Origin: JAEELC01 sp963628445
GTDB lineage: Bacteria; Bacillota_I; Bacilli_A; Acholeplasmatales; Anaeroplasmataceae
Length of the DNA stretch: 64,000 nucleotides
Assembly (NCBI GenBank): GCA_963628445.1
Contig: CAVGEZ010000002.1
Location: 1 to 64,000 of the forward strand
Direction: 5' to 3'
The notes below the pieces were generated by a model. That model was not told where the DNA came from. It was given only the letters and a program-made list of their open reading frames with translations, and did not search any database. Made by a program: the position numbers and the translations under genes. This document shows, piece after piece, positions 8,554-17,901 of the stretch; position 1 is the stretch's first letter; each line of letters starts with the position of its first letter.

Positions 8554-9603
8554 CTAAATCTCTTCTTTAGATAATTCTAAAAGTTCTTTTTCATCTTTTA
8601 TTATCTTTAATAATTCTTCTTTAGATGGCATATATCTTAAATATTTAGAAGCATAAACATTTTTCACATTATCTCCTAAAGTCATTTCAACCACTGCATC
8701 ATCTTTGTCCGCACATAATAAAATTCCGATAGGTTCATTCTCCCCTTCAATCATTTGTGTTTTCTTGTAGTAATTTACATACATTTGCATTTGTCCAATA
8801 TCCTGATGAGTTAATTTACCTATTTTCAAATCAATTATTACAAAGCATCGCGCCAAACGATTATAAAACACTAAATCCGGATAATAATATTCCTAACCAA
8901 TTTTTAGTCTTTGTTGACTAGTTACAAATGAGAATCCTCTTACAAGTTCCAATAAAAATTCAGTTAAATGTTTCAATAAAGATTCTTCTAAATCGCTTTC
9001 TAAATAATTTTTGTTCTCTTTCAACCCAGCAAATTCAAATATGTATGTGCTTTTTAAAAGTTCTTCAGGTTGTTTTTCTATTTCACCTTTTTTAGACTCA
9101 TTCATAATTAAATTTTTATTAGGTGAAATAATATATCTATCATATAATTTTGTATTAATTTGGCGCCTTAATTCTCTACATCCCTAATCAGATTTAATTG
9201 ATTCATTTTCATAGAAGTCTCTTTCTTCTTTTCTTTCAATTCTAATTAATTCTTGAAAATGCGCCCATGATAATTCAGTCGACACTGTCTACCATATTGG
9301 ATAATATTCATAAAATCTGCGCATTCTTCTTATAGAAACTTGAGAAAAACCATTTCCAAAATCCTTTGTTAAATTTTTTGATAACACTTCTACAATTCTT
9401 TTTCCATATGTTCCATCATAAGAATAATTAAACAATTCAAAAGTAATTTTACCAACATACCAATACACTTCAATCATAGTTGTATCAATTTGTTTAAGCA
9501 TCTTACTTCTTGCATTAATTACTTTTTCCTTTATATTTTTGTAAAGATTATCAAGTTTAGATGTTTCTTCATCATTTAACTTTATCTCGTTATTATTATC
9601 CAT
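8554..9603 (-). pseudogene. YhcG/DUF1016 PD-(D/E)XK nuclease gene interrupted by three TAG codons
   Basis: A single reading frame of about 349 codons encodes a full YhcG-type protein: DUF1016 N-terminal domain (to about residue 105), a middle segment with TELSWAHF and RELRRQINTKLYDR, and a C-terminal nuclease with DLVFYNR and VIIDLKIGKL. It is broken by in-frame TAG at 9289-9291, 9184-9186 and 8893-8895, with no frameshift. By family comparison the first replaces Gln (YPIW-Q-TVS) and the second Trp. It ends in another TAG. The start at 9603 has GGAAAGGA upstream. Either a young nonsense-only pseudogene or a gene that needs amber read-through. YhcG proteins are often linked to mobile DNA and restriction loci; none is seen here. 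Confidence 0.8.
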
Positions 9604-9720
9604 AAAAATATTCCTTTCCATCAAAACAATAAATTATTACTATTAAATTTAAAGCAATTTTAACATTATAATTCAACTAATATAATTATATTCTAAATAA
9701 GCAAAATATTCTATCAAAAG

Positions 9721-9743
9721 AAAAAGATTAGATAAATCTAATC
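9721..9743 (-). terminator. Terminator of the MATE gene
   Basis: GATTAGAT and ATCTAATC form a perfect 8-bp stem followed by TTTTT on the minus strand. The TAG stop of the MATE gene lies inside the stem. Confidence 0.75.
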
Positions 9744-11123
9744 CAATTCTTCTACTGTTTTATTTTCACTTTCTTTAAATCTCTTCTCAAGTTTTTTAAA
9801 TAATATGATAAAAGTAATTAAATGAGCTATAAATGTTAATGCCCAAGAAACAGGGTAACTTATACTAATAGATGCTAGATTTCTGAATTCATCAAATCTA
9901 TTAAACATTGCATATATAAAGAATAGTCTAGTACCACATACACCAACGCATGTAATAATTGTTGGAATAATTTGATAATTAATAGCACGAATAGCTGAAG
10001 CACAAACATCCATTAATCCACATAATACATAAGTTGATGCCATTATGATTAAACGTTCTCTTGCAACTGCTTTAACCGCATCAGACTTTGCAAAGAAGTT
10101 TAATAATTGATTAGGGAATAATAGTGCAATACCTGAGAATATAATGTTATACATAATAACCATTATAAATGAGTAGGCAAGTATCTTCTTTATATTTTTA
10201 GTATTTCTTATTGCAAAATTAGCTGAAATAAATGCTAAACAAGTATAACAAGTTTGTTCCATTGATGTGTAAATAAATTGTTCTACTTGACTTGCAGCAC
10301 CTGATCCATTGATTACGTCAGCTCCGAGTTGATTAATAGAAGCTTGAATTATAACATTAGAAATAGAGAACAATACAGATTGAATACCTGCAGGAATTCC
10401 TATAATAATTATTTGCTTAACGTCAATTAATTTCATCTTAAATTCGGATAATTTAAAGTGGAAGAAATCTTTTCTTCTAAACAAACTAATTACAACAAGT
10501 ATAGCTGATGCAGCTTGGCTCATAGCTGTTGCAATACCAACACCTGCTACATCCATACCAAATCCTAAAACAAATATATAGTTAAATATAACATTAATTA
10601 CACCAGCAATAAGTAAGAAGATAAAAGGTCTTACTGTGTCTCCTACTGCTCTTAATATGGCACTACCAAAGTTATAAATCATCATAAAGAATACACCAAT
10701 AAAATATATTCTTAAATAACTATTAGATAACTCTAAAAATTCAGGGTCAGTTTTTTGCATCAATAGTAATTGTTTAGAGAAAATAAATCCAAACAAAGAA
10801 ACAATAAATCCTATGATGATTGAAAGCCACATTGATGAATATACTACTTGTTGACCCTTCTTAGTATCCTTTGAGCCATAACATCTTGCCATAATTACAT
10901 TAGAGCCGGTCGCAACACCGATAAATAAATTTACTATTAAGCTTACTAAAGCACTAGTTGATGTGATAGCACCAACGGAGTTAGCCGAACCATATTGACG
11001 ACATACAACTAAATCCATTGTTGAAAATAATAATTGAAGTAAACCAGATAATATTAAAGGTATGGCATATATATTCATTTTTTTGAATAGATTGCCATCA
11101 GTGAATGACATTTCTTTTTTCAT
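9738..11123 (-). CDS. MATE family efflux transporter
   Basis: The 461-aa integral membrane protein has about 12 TM helices in two similar halves, as in Na+- or H+-coupled MATE drug exporters (NorM/DinF type). The early MDLVVCRQYGSANSVGA segment and the later mirrored region with SGAASQVEQFIY are family features. The ATG at 11123 has AGAGG at good spacing; the longer frame needs a TTG. It follows a terminator, so it is probably separate from the 64-aa gene upstream. Substrate unknown. Confidence 0.92.
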   Translation of the reverse strand: MKKEMSFTDGNLFKKMNIYAIPLILSGLLQLLFSTMDLVVCRQYGSANSVGAITSTSALVSLIVNLFIGVATGSNVIMARCYGSKDTKKGQQVVYSSMWLSIIIGFIVSLFGFIFSKQLLLMQKTDPEFLELSNSYLRIYFIGVFFMMIYNFGSAILRAVGDTVRPFIFLLIAGVINVIFNYIFVLGFGMDVAGVGIATAMSQAASAILVVISLFRRKDFFHFKLSEFKMKLIDVKQIIIIGIPAGIQSVLFSISNVIIQASINQLGADVINGSGAASQVEQFIYTSMEQTCYTCLAFISANFAIRNTKNIKKILAYSFIMVIMYNIIFSGIALLFPNQLLNFFAKSDAVKAVARERLIIMASTYVLCGLMDVCASAIRAINYQIIPTIITCVGVCGTRLFFIYAMFNRFDEFRNLASISISYPVSWALTFIAHLITFIILFKKLEKRFKESENKTVEELD

Positions 11124-11190
11124 ATAAAAGCCTCTTTTCAAACCTCTATATTTTATTACCTTTTAAATATAAAATCAACAGATAAAGATA

Positions 11191-11221
11191 AAGACATACT
11201 TACTTCATGTAAATATGTCTT
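11191..11221 (-). terminator. Terminator after the 64-aa membrane gene
   Basis: AAGACATA with TATGTCTT and an inner TTAC/GTAA pairing forms a long stem on the minus strand; the tail is only moderately T-rich. It separates the 388-aa/64-aa pair from the MATE gene. Confidence 0.55.
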
Positions 11222-11227
11222 AACTAA

Positions 11228-11422
11228 TTATTCTTTATTTTTTTTACTATAAATAATCACATATATAAATGTTATAACTAAAATTGCAATTTCAATACCA
11301 CCATATATAAAGTATAATCCTGCAGCCGAATTATCTATGCTTTCAGCAATGATTGTAGAAGCTGTTAATATAGCTGCAATTATATTGCATAAATATAAAA
11401 AGTTTAAGATTATTTTATTCAT
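11228..11422 (-). CDS. Small two-TM membrane protein, 64 aa
   Basis: Hydrophobic segments at about residues 4-25 and 35-58 leave only a short loop and a Lys-rich C-terminus. Its ribosome binding site AGAGGTG overlaps the TAG stop of the 388-aa secreted protein gene 9 bases upstream, so the two are translated together. A small membrane partner of an exported protein could be an immunity or assembly factor, but nothing in the sequence proves this. No known family was recognised. Confidence 0.65.
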   Translation of the reverse strand: MNKIILNFLYLCNIIAAILTASTIIAESIDNSAAGLYFIYGGIEIAILVITFIYVIIYSKKNKE

Positions 11423-11431
11423 AATTCACCT

Positions 11432-12598
11432 CTATAAATAATAATTTCCTATTTGTTTAGTATTACTGAATTTAAGTTCACGTGTACCCAATTTGTAACC
11501 CCGGTCGTTACGTTGAGCATATATTGCATCAAATTCATAATTTAATACAAAGTCAGTTCTAAAGCAGCTATTTCCGTTAACTTCAAATAATAAAAATTGA
11601 CTAGCATTGTTTGTTGAATTAATCTTTGCTGCATGTATTGATTTATCATAACTATATGTCCATTCTATAATGTTATAGTTATCAGCATTTCTTTGCACTG
11701 ACAATGAAGGTAGTGTATCAGTATAAGATTTATTATAAGTGAATCCAATATTTGTTCCGTTATTATATCCATTACCTATACTAATTCCATCACTCGTGCT
11801 AAAACCATTATTATATGAATAGCCATAATTTAATCCCAAATTAAAACTTGAACTAATAGTTTGTGCCATTGGTTTATTAACAGGCCAATAATCTTTAATC
11901 ACAGGAGTAAGTGTAGTTCTATAATCTCTTGTAGAATCATCCCATTCCTGATATTTATCTACAGATAAATGAGCATATTGAGAGTATTGATAATAGCTTT
12001 TGTCAAATTCACTATTATTGCTAGCTGCCATATTTCCACAAACAAAACTAGATTTTGACTCAACCAACACTAATCCTGTATTATTTATAAAACCTTTTGA
12101 GTAATAGAATTTAAATTCAACATCTATATATCCATAAGGTATATTCTTTTCTCTTATTAAAATCGTTTTAGAATATTTTACAAAATCACTATTAATATCC
12201 GTATCACATATATTATTTGTCCTTGAAGCACTTAACACATATAAAAAATAATCGTTGCAATCTTTCTTCAAAGTATCAAAATCATATGTTGTAGTTTCAT
12301 CATAGTTCATTTTATACGAAAAACAAATGTTATCAATTGCTCCGAATAAATTATAACCATTCATTTGATTAATATCTTTTTCAAAGAACAAACACTGCTT
12401 ATCAGATGAATCAATAATTTCAATCATCTCTTTTTCAGTATATCCATAGTTTGAATAGACAATCAAATCGTTGTTCTCGCATATACTTCTACTTTCACTT
12501 AAATAATTTTCAATATTTAATTCTTGTGCAAAGCATAATGAACAATTAATTATTAATGCAGTTATAATAAACGCCAAACTTAAAAATACTTTCTTCAT
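11432..12598 (-). CDS. Secreted protein of unknown function, 388 aa
   Basis: The ATG at 12598 has AGGAG upstream and gives a clear signal peptide (MKKVFLSLAFIITALIINC, cleavage near FAQE, residues 1-26). The mature part is Asn/Ser/Tyr-rich. At about residues 248-300 Gly, Ser and Thr alternate with Tyr, Phe and Ile (GLNYGYSYNNGF, then NIGFTYNKSYT), a pattern typical of amphipathic beta-hairpins, and a beta-rich C-terminus follows. This resembles beta-barrel pore-forming toxins of the leukocidin class in style only; no diagnostic motif was found. Co-transcribed with the 64-aa membrane protein. Confidence 0.7.
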   Translation of the reverse strand: MKKVFLSLAFIITALIINCSLCFAQELNIENYLSESRSICENNDLIVYSNYGYTEKEMIEIIDSSDKQCLFFEKDINQMNGYNLFGAIDNICFSYKMNYDETTTYDFDTLKKDCNDYFLYVLSASRTNNICDTDINSDFVKYSKTILIREKNIPYGYIDVEFKFYYSKGFINNTGLVLVESKSSFVCGNMAASNNSEFDKSYYQYSQYAHLSVDKYQEWDDSTRDYRTTLTPVIKDYWPVNKPMAQTISSSFNLGLNYGYSYNNGFSTSDGISIGNGYNNGTNIGFTYNKSYTDTLPSLSVQRNADNYNIIEWTYSYDKSIHAAKINSTNNASQFLLFEVNGNSCFRTDFVLNYEFDAIYAQRNDRGYKLGTRELKFSNTKQIGNYYL

Positions 12599-12735
12599 AA
12601 TTCTCTCCTTTTTAAACAATTTAATTATAACACTTAAAATATTTAATAACAATAATCAAATTCCAATAATGAACAACCGCCTAGTTTTAGTCCATATTTC
12701 ATTCAGGCATAACACAATTAAGCCAACTATTAAAA

Positions 12736-12777
12736 AAACTGTGAATCACTTACCATATGTAAGTTTTTCACAGTTCA
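12736..12777 (-). terminator. Terminator of the GNAT gene
   Basis: On the minus strand AACTGTGAA pairs with TTCACAGTT, with an inner ACTTAC/GTAAGT stem, followed by seven T. It ends the acetyltransferase transcript. The rest of 12599-12735 shows no gene. Confidence 0.75.
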
Positions 12778-12782
12778 TAATT

Positions 12783-13178
12783 TTATTTTTTATAAGTAAT
12801 TCTAAGTCCTTCTCCAGACTTCTTAAAACCTAGTTTTAAATAAATTTCTTCATCAACCTCACTATCACATATAATATTACAATTACCATGTAATGCTAAA
12901 TGTTCTAGTTTAGTTAATAATTGTTTAAATATTTCAACTTTATCAAAGTTATCTTTTGCAACAAGCTCCATAATATAAGTTGTATATGTAAAATCGGAAA
13001 TAGCACGAGCAAATCCAATGATTTCTCCATTATTTTCTAAAACAAATGTTTCAGAATTAGACATTGCTTCTTTATATAAATTTTTATCTTTTTTATATAG
13101 AGAAGTTAATTTTTCTTGTTTAATTAATTCAAGAATTTTATCATAATCTGTTAACGCATCATAAGATCTTACTTTCAT
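12783..13178 (-). CDS. GNAT family N-acetyltransferase
   Basis: The 131-aa product has the GNAT order: a central strand with ENNGEIIGFARAISD, a strand with YIMELVAKDNF, and the C-terminal YLKLGFKKSGEG, the usual acetyl-CoA fold ending. It would transfer an acetyl group to an unknown amine. The acetyl-CoA loop (Q/RxxGxG/A) is weak. ATG at 13178 is chosen for AGGTG at good spacing rather than the ATG five codons earlier. Confidence 0.82.
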   Translation of the reverse strand: MKVRSYDALTDYDKILELIKQEKLTSLYKKDKNLYKEAMSNSETFVLENNGEIIGFARAISDFTYTTYIMELVAKDNFDKVEIFKQLLTKLEHLALHGNCNIICDSEVDEEIYLKLGFKKSGEGLRITYKK

Positions 13179-13210
13179 ACTATCACCTATCATTTTTAAG
13201 TATTATACCA

Positions 13211-14929
13211 CTAATTAGAATTTTCGGCAACTTGATAATCAATTACCTCTTCTTTAGCATAAACATCATTTAATACATTTTCTGCAATATTGTCTGCGTG
13301 ATCACCAATACGCTCTAAATTTGATAAAATATCAACATAGAAATCAAGTTCAGAAACTTGGCAAATACCCTTATTAATTCTTATTACGTGACGCTTACGA
13401 TATACTTCTTCCATATCGTCAACCTTAGGTTCTTCAAGAACAACTTTTCTTGCTAGATTCTTATCCCAAGTGTTAATCGCCTCACATGCACATGTAACCA
13501 TTAAATCTAAAGAATCCATCATAGTTCTTAAATCTTTAGAACCTTCTTCGGATAATTGTTGACTTGCTGCATAACGTTTTTCAAAGAATTCCACAATATT
13601 TGTTAAATGGTCAGCTATACGCTCTAAATCTTTAACTGTATCTAAATATTTAGATAATGTATTAGATTCATCTTTATCAACATTTTCTAGAGTGATATTG
13701 ATTAGATATCTATGTATTTTCTCATCTAATACGTCAATTTCTTCTTCATACTTTTCAGCTAGTTCAGGAGTTTCTTTGTTATTTTCAAATGCATAATTAT
13801 ATGTTAATTTATAGAACTTAACTACTAAATCAGACATATATTGAATTGCATGAGAACAAACATCAAGTGCGTAATATGTATTTTTCTTAATCAATGAATA
13901 ATCACTTAAGCTAACATAAATTGGATTTTTATCTGATTTAGCTTTAAACATCTTGCATGCAAGATTAGCCATTAAATTTCTAAACCAGAATAGAATAACA
14001 GTAACACCAATATTAAATATTACATGGGCTAAAGCTATTACCATTTTAGGTGCAATATGTAAATTTGTCTCAAGTAAAGACATAAGTTGTGTAAATGGAT
14101 ACAAGATTATCATAAAAATGATTGCACCAAATACGTTAAACATAGTATGTACACAAGCTGTACGTTTAGATTCTGTTGTACCACCAATAGCTGAGAATAT
14201 AGCAGTAATAGTTGTACCAATGTTAGAACCAATTAATAATGCGATTGCACCAGTAAGTTGAATAGCACCTAAATCATATAGATTTTGTAAAATACCAATA
14301 GCTGCGGCACTTGATTGAATAATTGCAGTAAATACAGTACCTACAAGTAAACCTAAAATAGGGAAATCTGATAAATTTTTAAATGCAGTTTGAACTTGTT
14401 CTTCATATTGTTGGAATACACAATCAAGTGTTTGTCCCATAAGTTCAAGACCTAAGAATAGAATACCAAATCCAAATAAAGCTTCACCTATTTCTTTAGT
14501 TTTCTTCTTTTTTCCAAAGAATATAAGTGCAACTCCTATAAATGATAAGGCTACAAAATAATCTGATATTGGTAAACCAATTAATACAACGGTTAATGTT
14601 GTACCAATATTTGCACCCATTATTACACCAATAGCTTGTGGAAGAGTCATTAGACCTGCTCCTACAAGTCCTACAATTAAAGCTGTTGTACCACTTGATG
14701 ATTGAATAAGTACAGTAACAACAATACCAACCAAGATACCTTTTAATGGGGAATCAGTTGTCTTTTGAATTATCTTTCTAAGCCTGTCACCAGCAATGTT
14801 CTTCAAACTTGAAGACATTCTGTTGATACCATACAAGAATAATCCTAATCCTGATAGTACAAGAATTACTATCATAATCCATGATTGAGCATTAAACTCA
14901 CTAATCTTGATAAAATTTGCTAAAAGCAT
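13211..14929 (-). CDS. Na/Pi cotransporter family protein with PhoU-like C-terminus
   Basis: The 572-aa protein has an N-terminal membrane domain with the two inverted QSSS-type motifs of the family (VLIQSSSGTTALIVG near residue 75 and AIIQSSAAAIGIL near residue 205) and several TM helices. From about residue 340 two PhoU-like helical bundles follow (SDYSLIKKNTYYALDVC, then DLERIADHLTNIVEFF and NLERIGDHADNIAENV). It probably imports phosphate with sodium, or regulates such flux. No pst genes are nearby. It is 9 bases downstream of the RNase HI gene and likely co-transcribed. Confidence 0.9.
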   Translation of the reverse strand: MLLANFIKISEFNAQSWIMIVILVLSGLGLFLYGINRMSSSLKNIAGDRLRKIIQKTTDSPLKGILVGIVVTVLIQSSSGTTALIVGLVGAGLMTLPQAIGVIMGANIGTTLTVVLIGLPISDYFVALSFIGVALIFFGKKKKTKEIGEALFGFGILFLGLELMGQTLDCVFQQYEEQVQTAFKNLSDFPILGLLVGTVFTAIIQSSAAAIGILQNLYDLGAIQLTGAIALLIGSNIGTTITAIFSAIGGTTESKRTACVHTMFNVFGAIIFMIILYPFTQLMSLLETNLHIAPKMVIALAHVIFNIGVTVILFWFRNLMANLACKMFKAKSDKNPIYVSLSDYSLIKKNTYYALDVCSHAIQYMSDLVVKFYKLTYNYAFENNKETPELAEKYEEEIDVLDEKIHRYLINITLENVDKDESNTLSKYLDTVKDLERIADHLTNIVEFFEKRYAASQQLSEEGSKDLRTMMDSLDLMVTCACEAINTWDKNLARKVVLEEPKVDDMEEVYRKRHVIRINKGICQVSELDFYVDILSNLERIGDHADNIAENVLNDVYAKEEVIDYQVAENSN

Positions 14930-14938
14930 ATATACCTC

Positions 14939-15526
14939 TTAATTTTTAATTCCTAAAGCCTGTTTGGCTAACAAGTCTACTTCTTCGTTATATTTTATTC
15001 CAGTATGACTTTTCACTTTGTGAAAATTAACTTTAATAACGCCATTGTTCTTTAAAGCAAATTCTCTATATTTTTGGGTTAATTCAGTATTTGTTTTCCA
15101 CTCACCTTTATACCACGATTCTATTCCTTGATAGTCATAATATAAATCAAGTTCTTTAATATCATGCTTTATAGCATAGTTAATAATAAACGAAGCACCT
15201 CTAACCTCACCAGCGACGTTTCGTGTACTTGAATAGTCATCTGGACCAAACTTTTTAGAAAAAATGTGTTTGCCATCATCTAAAAACAAAATAGCACCAA
15301 AAGAATATTCTTCTGTTTCCTTATTATAAGAACCGTCTACATAAGCAGTAGGTTTTTCAAATGATGAATCACTTTCACTTTTTTCTCCTAAAAAAGCTAA
15401 AGCTTCATCACGAGTAGAAAATGATTTGAATATGGCACCTTCATATCCTTTTACTAAAGGCTCACAATCTTGCCAGCTTGTATATATACCACATTCTCTT
15501 CCTTTTTTAACAGCATAATATTTCAT
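14939..15526 (-). CDS. rnhA: RNase HI with viroplasmin-type N-terminus
   Basis: This enzyme cuts the RNA strand of RNA-DNA hybrids. The first 45 residues (KYYAVKKGRECGIYTSW) are the caulimovirus viroplasmin-like hybrid-binding domain. The catalytic domain carries YVDGSYN, GEVRGAS, YYDYQGI and EEVDLLAKQA, giving the D-E-D-D metal ligands. At 195 aa it is of normal length for this Firmicute type. ATG at 15526 has GGGTGG upstream, favoured over the earlier in-frame start. Confidence 0.92.
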   Translation of the reverse strand: MKYYAVKKGRECGIYTSWQDCEPLVKGYEGAIFKSFSTRDEALAFLGEKSESDSSFEKPTAYVDGSYNKETEEYSFGAILFLDDGKHIFSKKFGPDDYSSTRNVAGEVRGASFIINYAIKHDIKELDLYYDYQGIESWYKGEWKTNTELTQKYREFALKNNGVIKVNFHKVKSHTGIKYNEEVDLLAKQALGIKN

Positions 15527-15625
15527 TAAACCACCCATTCTATTTTACAATGTTTTTATATGTTTTTTAAGAGTTTTTTACATTTAAAATGTTTTCAACT
15601 AAATTTAAGCCTTTAAAGATATACT

Positions 15626-16474
15626 TTAGAGGCTCTTATTTTTCTTATTATGTATCTTTTTTACTAAACTATGAGGCACAAGTGGAAAATATAATGGTGT
15701 AGTAGAAATATAGTTAATATATTCTTCTTTATCTTTATATCTCTTATCTTGTTTTAAAGCTAATCTTTTAGCTGAATTAATCATTACATAGAATATACAT
15801 ACATATCCTAAAATTGCACATACCCAGTCACTAGCCATGCTATAAGATGTAACACCACCTAAAAATATACCTAGCCAGAATATTCTCTCACCTACATAAT
15901 TAGGACATCTACAAAACTTATATAATCCTTTGGTTGCTACCATATCGCTTCTTTCAGCCTTTTGACGAGACTTTTGTCTATCAGAAGTACTTTCAATTAT
16001 TAGACCTATACTAGATATTATAATACCGATAATAGGCATTCCTATTGATTTTGAGTTGAAATTATTACTATCTATAATATTTCCGTTAAGGGACCTAATA
16101 ATTACAGGACAAGTTTGTAAGAAATAAAGTATAGAAACACTTATCCAAATCACAATCTTAATTAAAACATTACTTTTTGAATCTTCTTTAGATGTGGCTT
16201 CACTAAGCACTTTTTTATATGATGCATTCTTTAATTCTCTTTTTATCAAAAAGTATGATAATCTAAAGCCATAAATCATCAATAACAATACTTGAATAAG
16301 TAAGATTACATCAAATGTATTATTTACTATTGATACAATTAAATAAGTAACACCAAGTCCAAATACTGCAAATCCATAACCAATAGATAAGAAATAAACA
16401 ATTCTTTTAAAACCAATAGCACAACATATTGCAGAAACTAATAAAAACAATCCAATAACATTAATTAATTCCAT
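15626..16474 (-). CDS. DUF1295 family membrane protein (steroid-reductase-like)
   Basis: The 282-aa protein has about seven hydrophobic segments. The conserved block is near residues 175-225: GLYKFCRCPNYVGERIFWLG matches the RHPNYFGE-type signature shared by DUF1295 and isoprenylcysteine methyltransferase/steroid reductases. The family is thought to be NADPH-dependent reductases of lipids or small molecules. Here the usual His of RHPN is Cys (CRCPN), which may affect activity. It lies just downstream of the LysR gene, on the same strand. Confidence 0.8.
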   Translation of the reverse strand: MELINVIGLFLLVSAICCAIGFKRIVYFLSIGYGFAVFGLGVTYLIVSIVNNTFDVILLIQVLLLMIYGFRLSYFLIKRELKNASYKKVLSEATSKEDSKSNVLIKIVIWISVSILYFLQTCPVIIRSLNGNIIDSNNFNSKSIGMPIIGIIISSIGLIIESTSDRQKSRQKAERSDMVATKGLYKFCRCPNYVGERIFWLGIFLGGVTSYSMASDWVCAILGYVCIFYVMINSAKRLALKQDKRYKDKEEYINYISTTPLYFPLVPHSLVKKIHNKKNKSL

Positions 16475-16498
16475 AATTCACCTTTTTAAACCTTAATT

Positions 16499-17326
16499 TT
16501 AACCTTTCTTAATTAAATCATATAACTTCTTATTCTTTTCTTTATAAAACGAATAGAAAGAAACCTTAGCTTCATCATCAGAGATTGGTATCAACACCTT
16601 AGTATCATCATCATGAAGATTAGCTGTAATATTAGTTTTAAATGTTGCAATAGATGAATACTTTGTAACTTCTCCTAAATTCTCTATTTCTATTTTTATT
16701 AATTTAGAATTAGGAAGTTTATCTAAAACTATTTTGTCCCATATGCCTAAATCACTACTTAATATAAATGATTGACCGTCTAACTCTTTAAATGTTACTT
16801 CTTTTTTATCCTTTAAGAAATGAGTCTTAGGTAAGCATACATAAAGTTTTTCAGTAATAATTTTTCTAGATACAAAACCTCTCATATTAATTTCTTTATT
16901 TATAAATGCTATATCAACTAATCCTTCTTTTACTTCTTTAATACAAGTTTCCTCATCAGTTATTTTACTTGTATATTTATACTGATTATTAAATATAAAG
17001 AAATTAGAATATAAATATACAGGGCCCGGTGCAGTCATTGATACACGTATTATGGATTCATTCTTTTTTAATTCTTTTGCTTTCTCCATAAGAAGTCTAT
17101 TTAATGCAAGAATATCCCTAATATAATCAGTTAATTCTAAAGCATTTTGATTTAATGTGATTTTATTAACATCTCTATCAAACAATTTGATATCTAGTTC
17201 TAATTCTAACTTTTGCATAGCTCTAGTTAAAGATGGCTGTGACACATGTAGTCTTTGACTAGCCTTAAGTAGTGATCCTTCTTCTACAAATGCAATAAAA
17301 TATTCTAACAAGTATGTTTCAATCAT
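16499..17326 (-). CDS. LysR family transcriptional regulator
   Basis: The 275-aa product has an N-terminal winged HTH (residues 1-60; SLLKASQRLHVSQPSLTRAM) and a LysR substrate-binding domain. GGAGG precedes the ATG. It is divergent from the flavodoxin-aldo/keto reductase operon, and the 107-bp gap holds a classical ATAC-N7-GTAT LysR box, so it most likely controls that operon and itself. The effector is unknown, possibly a redox or electrophile signal given the target genes. Confidence 0.92.
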   Translation of the reverse strand: MIETYLLEYFIAFVEEGSLLKASQRLHVSQPSLTRAMQKLELELDIKLFDRDVNKITLNQNALELTDYIRDILALNRLLMEKAKELKKNESIIRVSMTAPGPVYLYSNFFIFNNQYKYTSKITDEETCIKEVKEGLVDIAFINKEINMRGFVSRKIITEKLYVCLPKTHFLKDKKEVTFKELDGQSFILSSDLGIWDKIVLDKLPNSKLIKIEIENLGEVTKYSSIATFKTNITANLHDDDTKVLIPISDDEAKVSFYSFYKEKNKKLYDLIKKG

Positions 17327-17346
17327 TTTAAATATACCTCCTTACT

Positions 17347-17361
17347 ATACGTTTTTAGTAT
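17347..17361. promoter_or_regulatory. LysR-type operator ATAC-N7-GTAT
   Basis: ATACGTTTTTAGTAT matches the T-N11-A/ATAC-N7-GTAT consensus of LysR binding sites. It lies 21 bases in front of the LysR start and about 70 bases in front of the flavodoxin start. A TATAAT for the plus-strand operon lies at about 17403-17410. Confidence 0.6.
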
Positions 17362-17433
17362 ACCACATTAGTCAATCAAGATAAAACATAATATAAAAAC
17401 AACTATATAATGTAATCGAAGGAGGAAATATAA

Positions 17434-17901
17434 ATGAAAACTTTAATAGTTTATTTTAGTTGGTCAGGTAATACTAAACATATTGTAGATGATTTAAATA
17501 AAGAGTTTAACTTTGACACAATTAAAATAGAAAGAAAAGTTCCGTATTCTTCTAATTATAATACTTGTGCTTATGTAGAAGCTAAAGATGAATGGGAACA
17601 AAAAATATTGCCAGAAATTAATGAAATTGATATAGAAATATCAGAGTATGAAAGAATATTATTATTCTTCCCTATATGGTGGTATACAATGCCAATGTGT
17701 ATAGCTACATTTGTAAAAAATAATTTAAAAAACTTTAACAAAGAAGTTATAGTATTTGCAAATAGTTATACTAATGATTCTATTTATATGTCAAATAGTA
17801 TAAAGGATATATCAAAATTAAATCCTAGTTTAAAATTGGTAGAAGGTTTATTTAATAAACCAATCAAAGAACATATTGAATTTATCAAGGAGATAAAATA
17901 A
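17434..17901 (+). CDS. Flavodoxin
   Basis: The 155-aa cytosolic flavodoxin has the FMN phosphate loop SWSGNTKHI (residues 9-17) and FFPIWWYTMP near residue 80, typical of long-chain-like flavodoxins in this group. It would carry electrons between redox enzymes. GGAGG precedes the start. Its stop TAA shares a base with the ATG of the next gene, so translation is coupled. Confidence 0.9.
   Translation: MKTLIVYFSWSGNTKHIVDDLNKEFNFDTIKIERKVPYSSNYNTCAYVEAKDEWEQKILPEINEIDIEISEYERILLFFPIWWYTMPMCIATFVKNNLKNFNKEVIVFANSYTNDSIYMSNSIKDISKLNPSLKLVEGLFNKPIKEHIEFIKEIK

Noticed and set aside
8893..9291. Genome-wide recoding of TAG to an amino acid
   Set aside because: TAG ends several intact genes at normal positions (DUF4250, the MATE protein, nth, aldo/keto reductase, the 138-aa protein). 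Read-through would have to be special to the YhcG gene.
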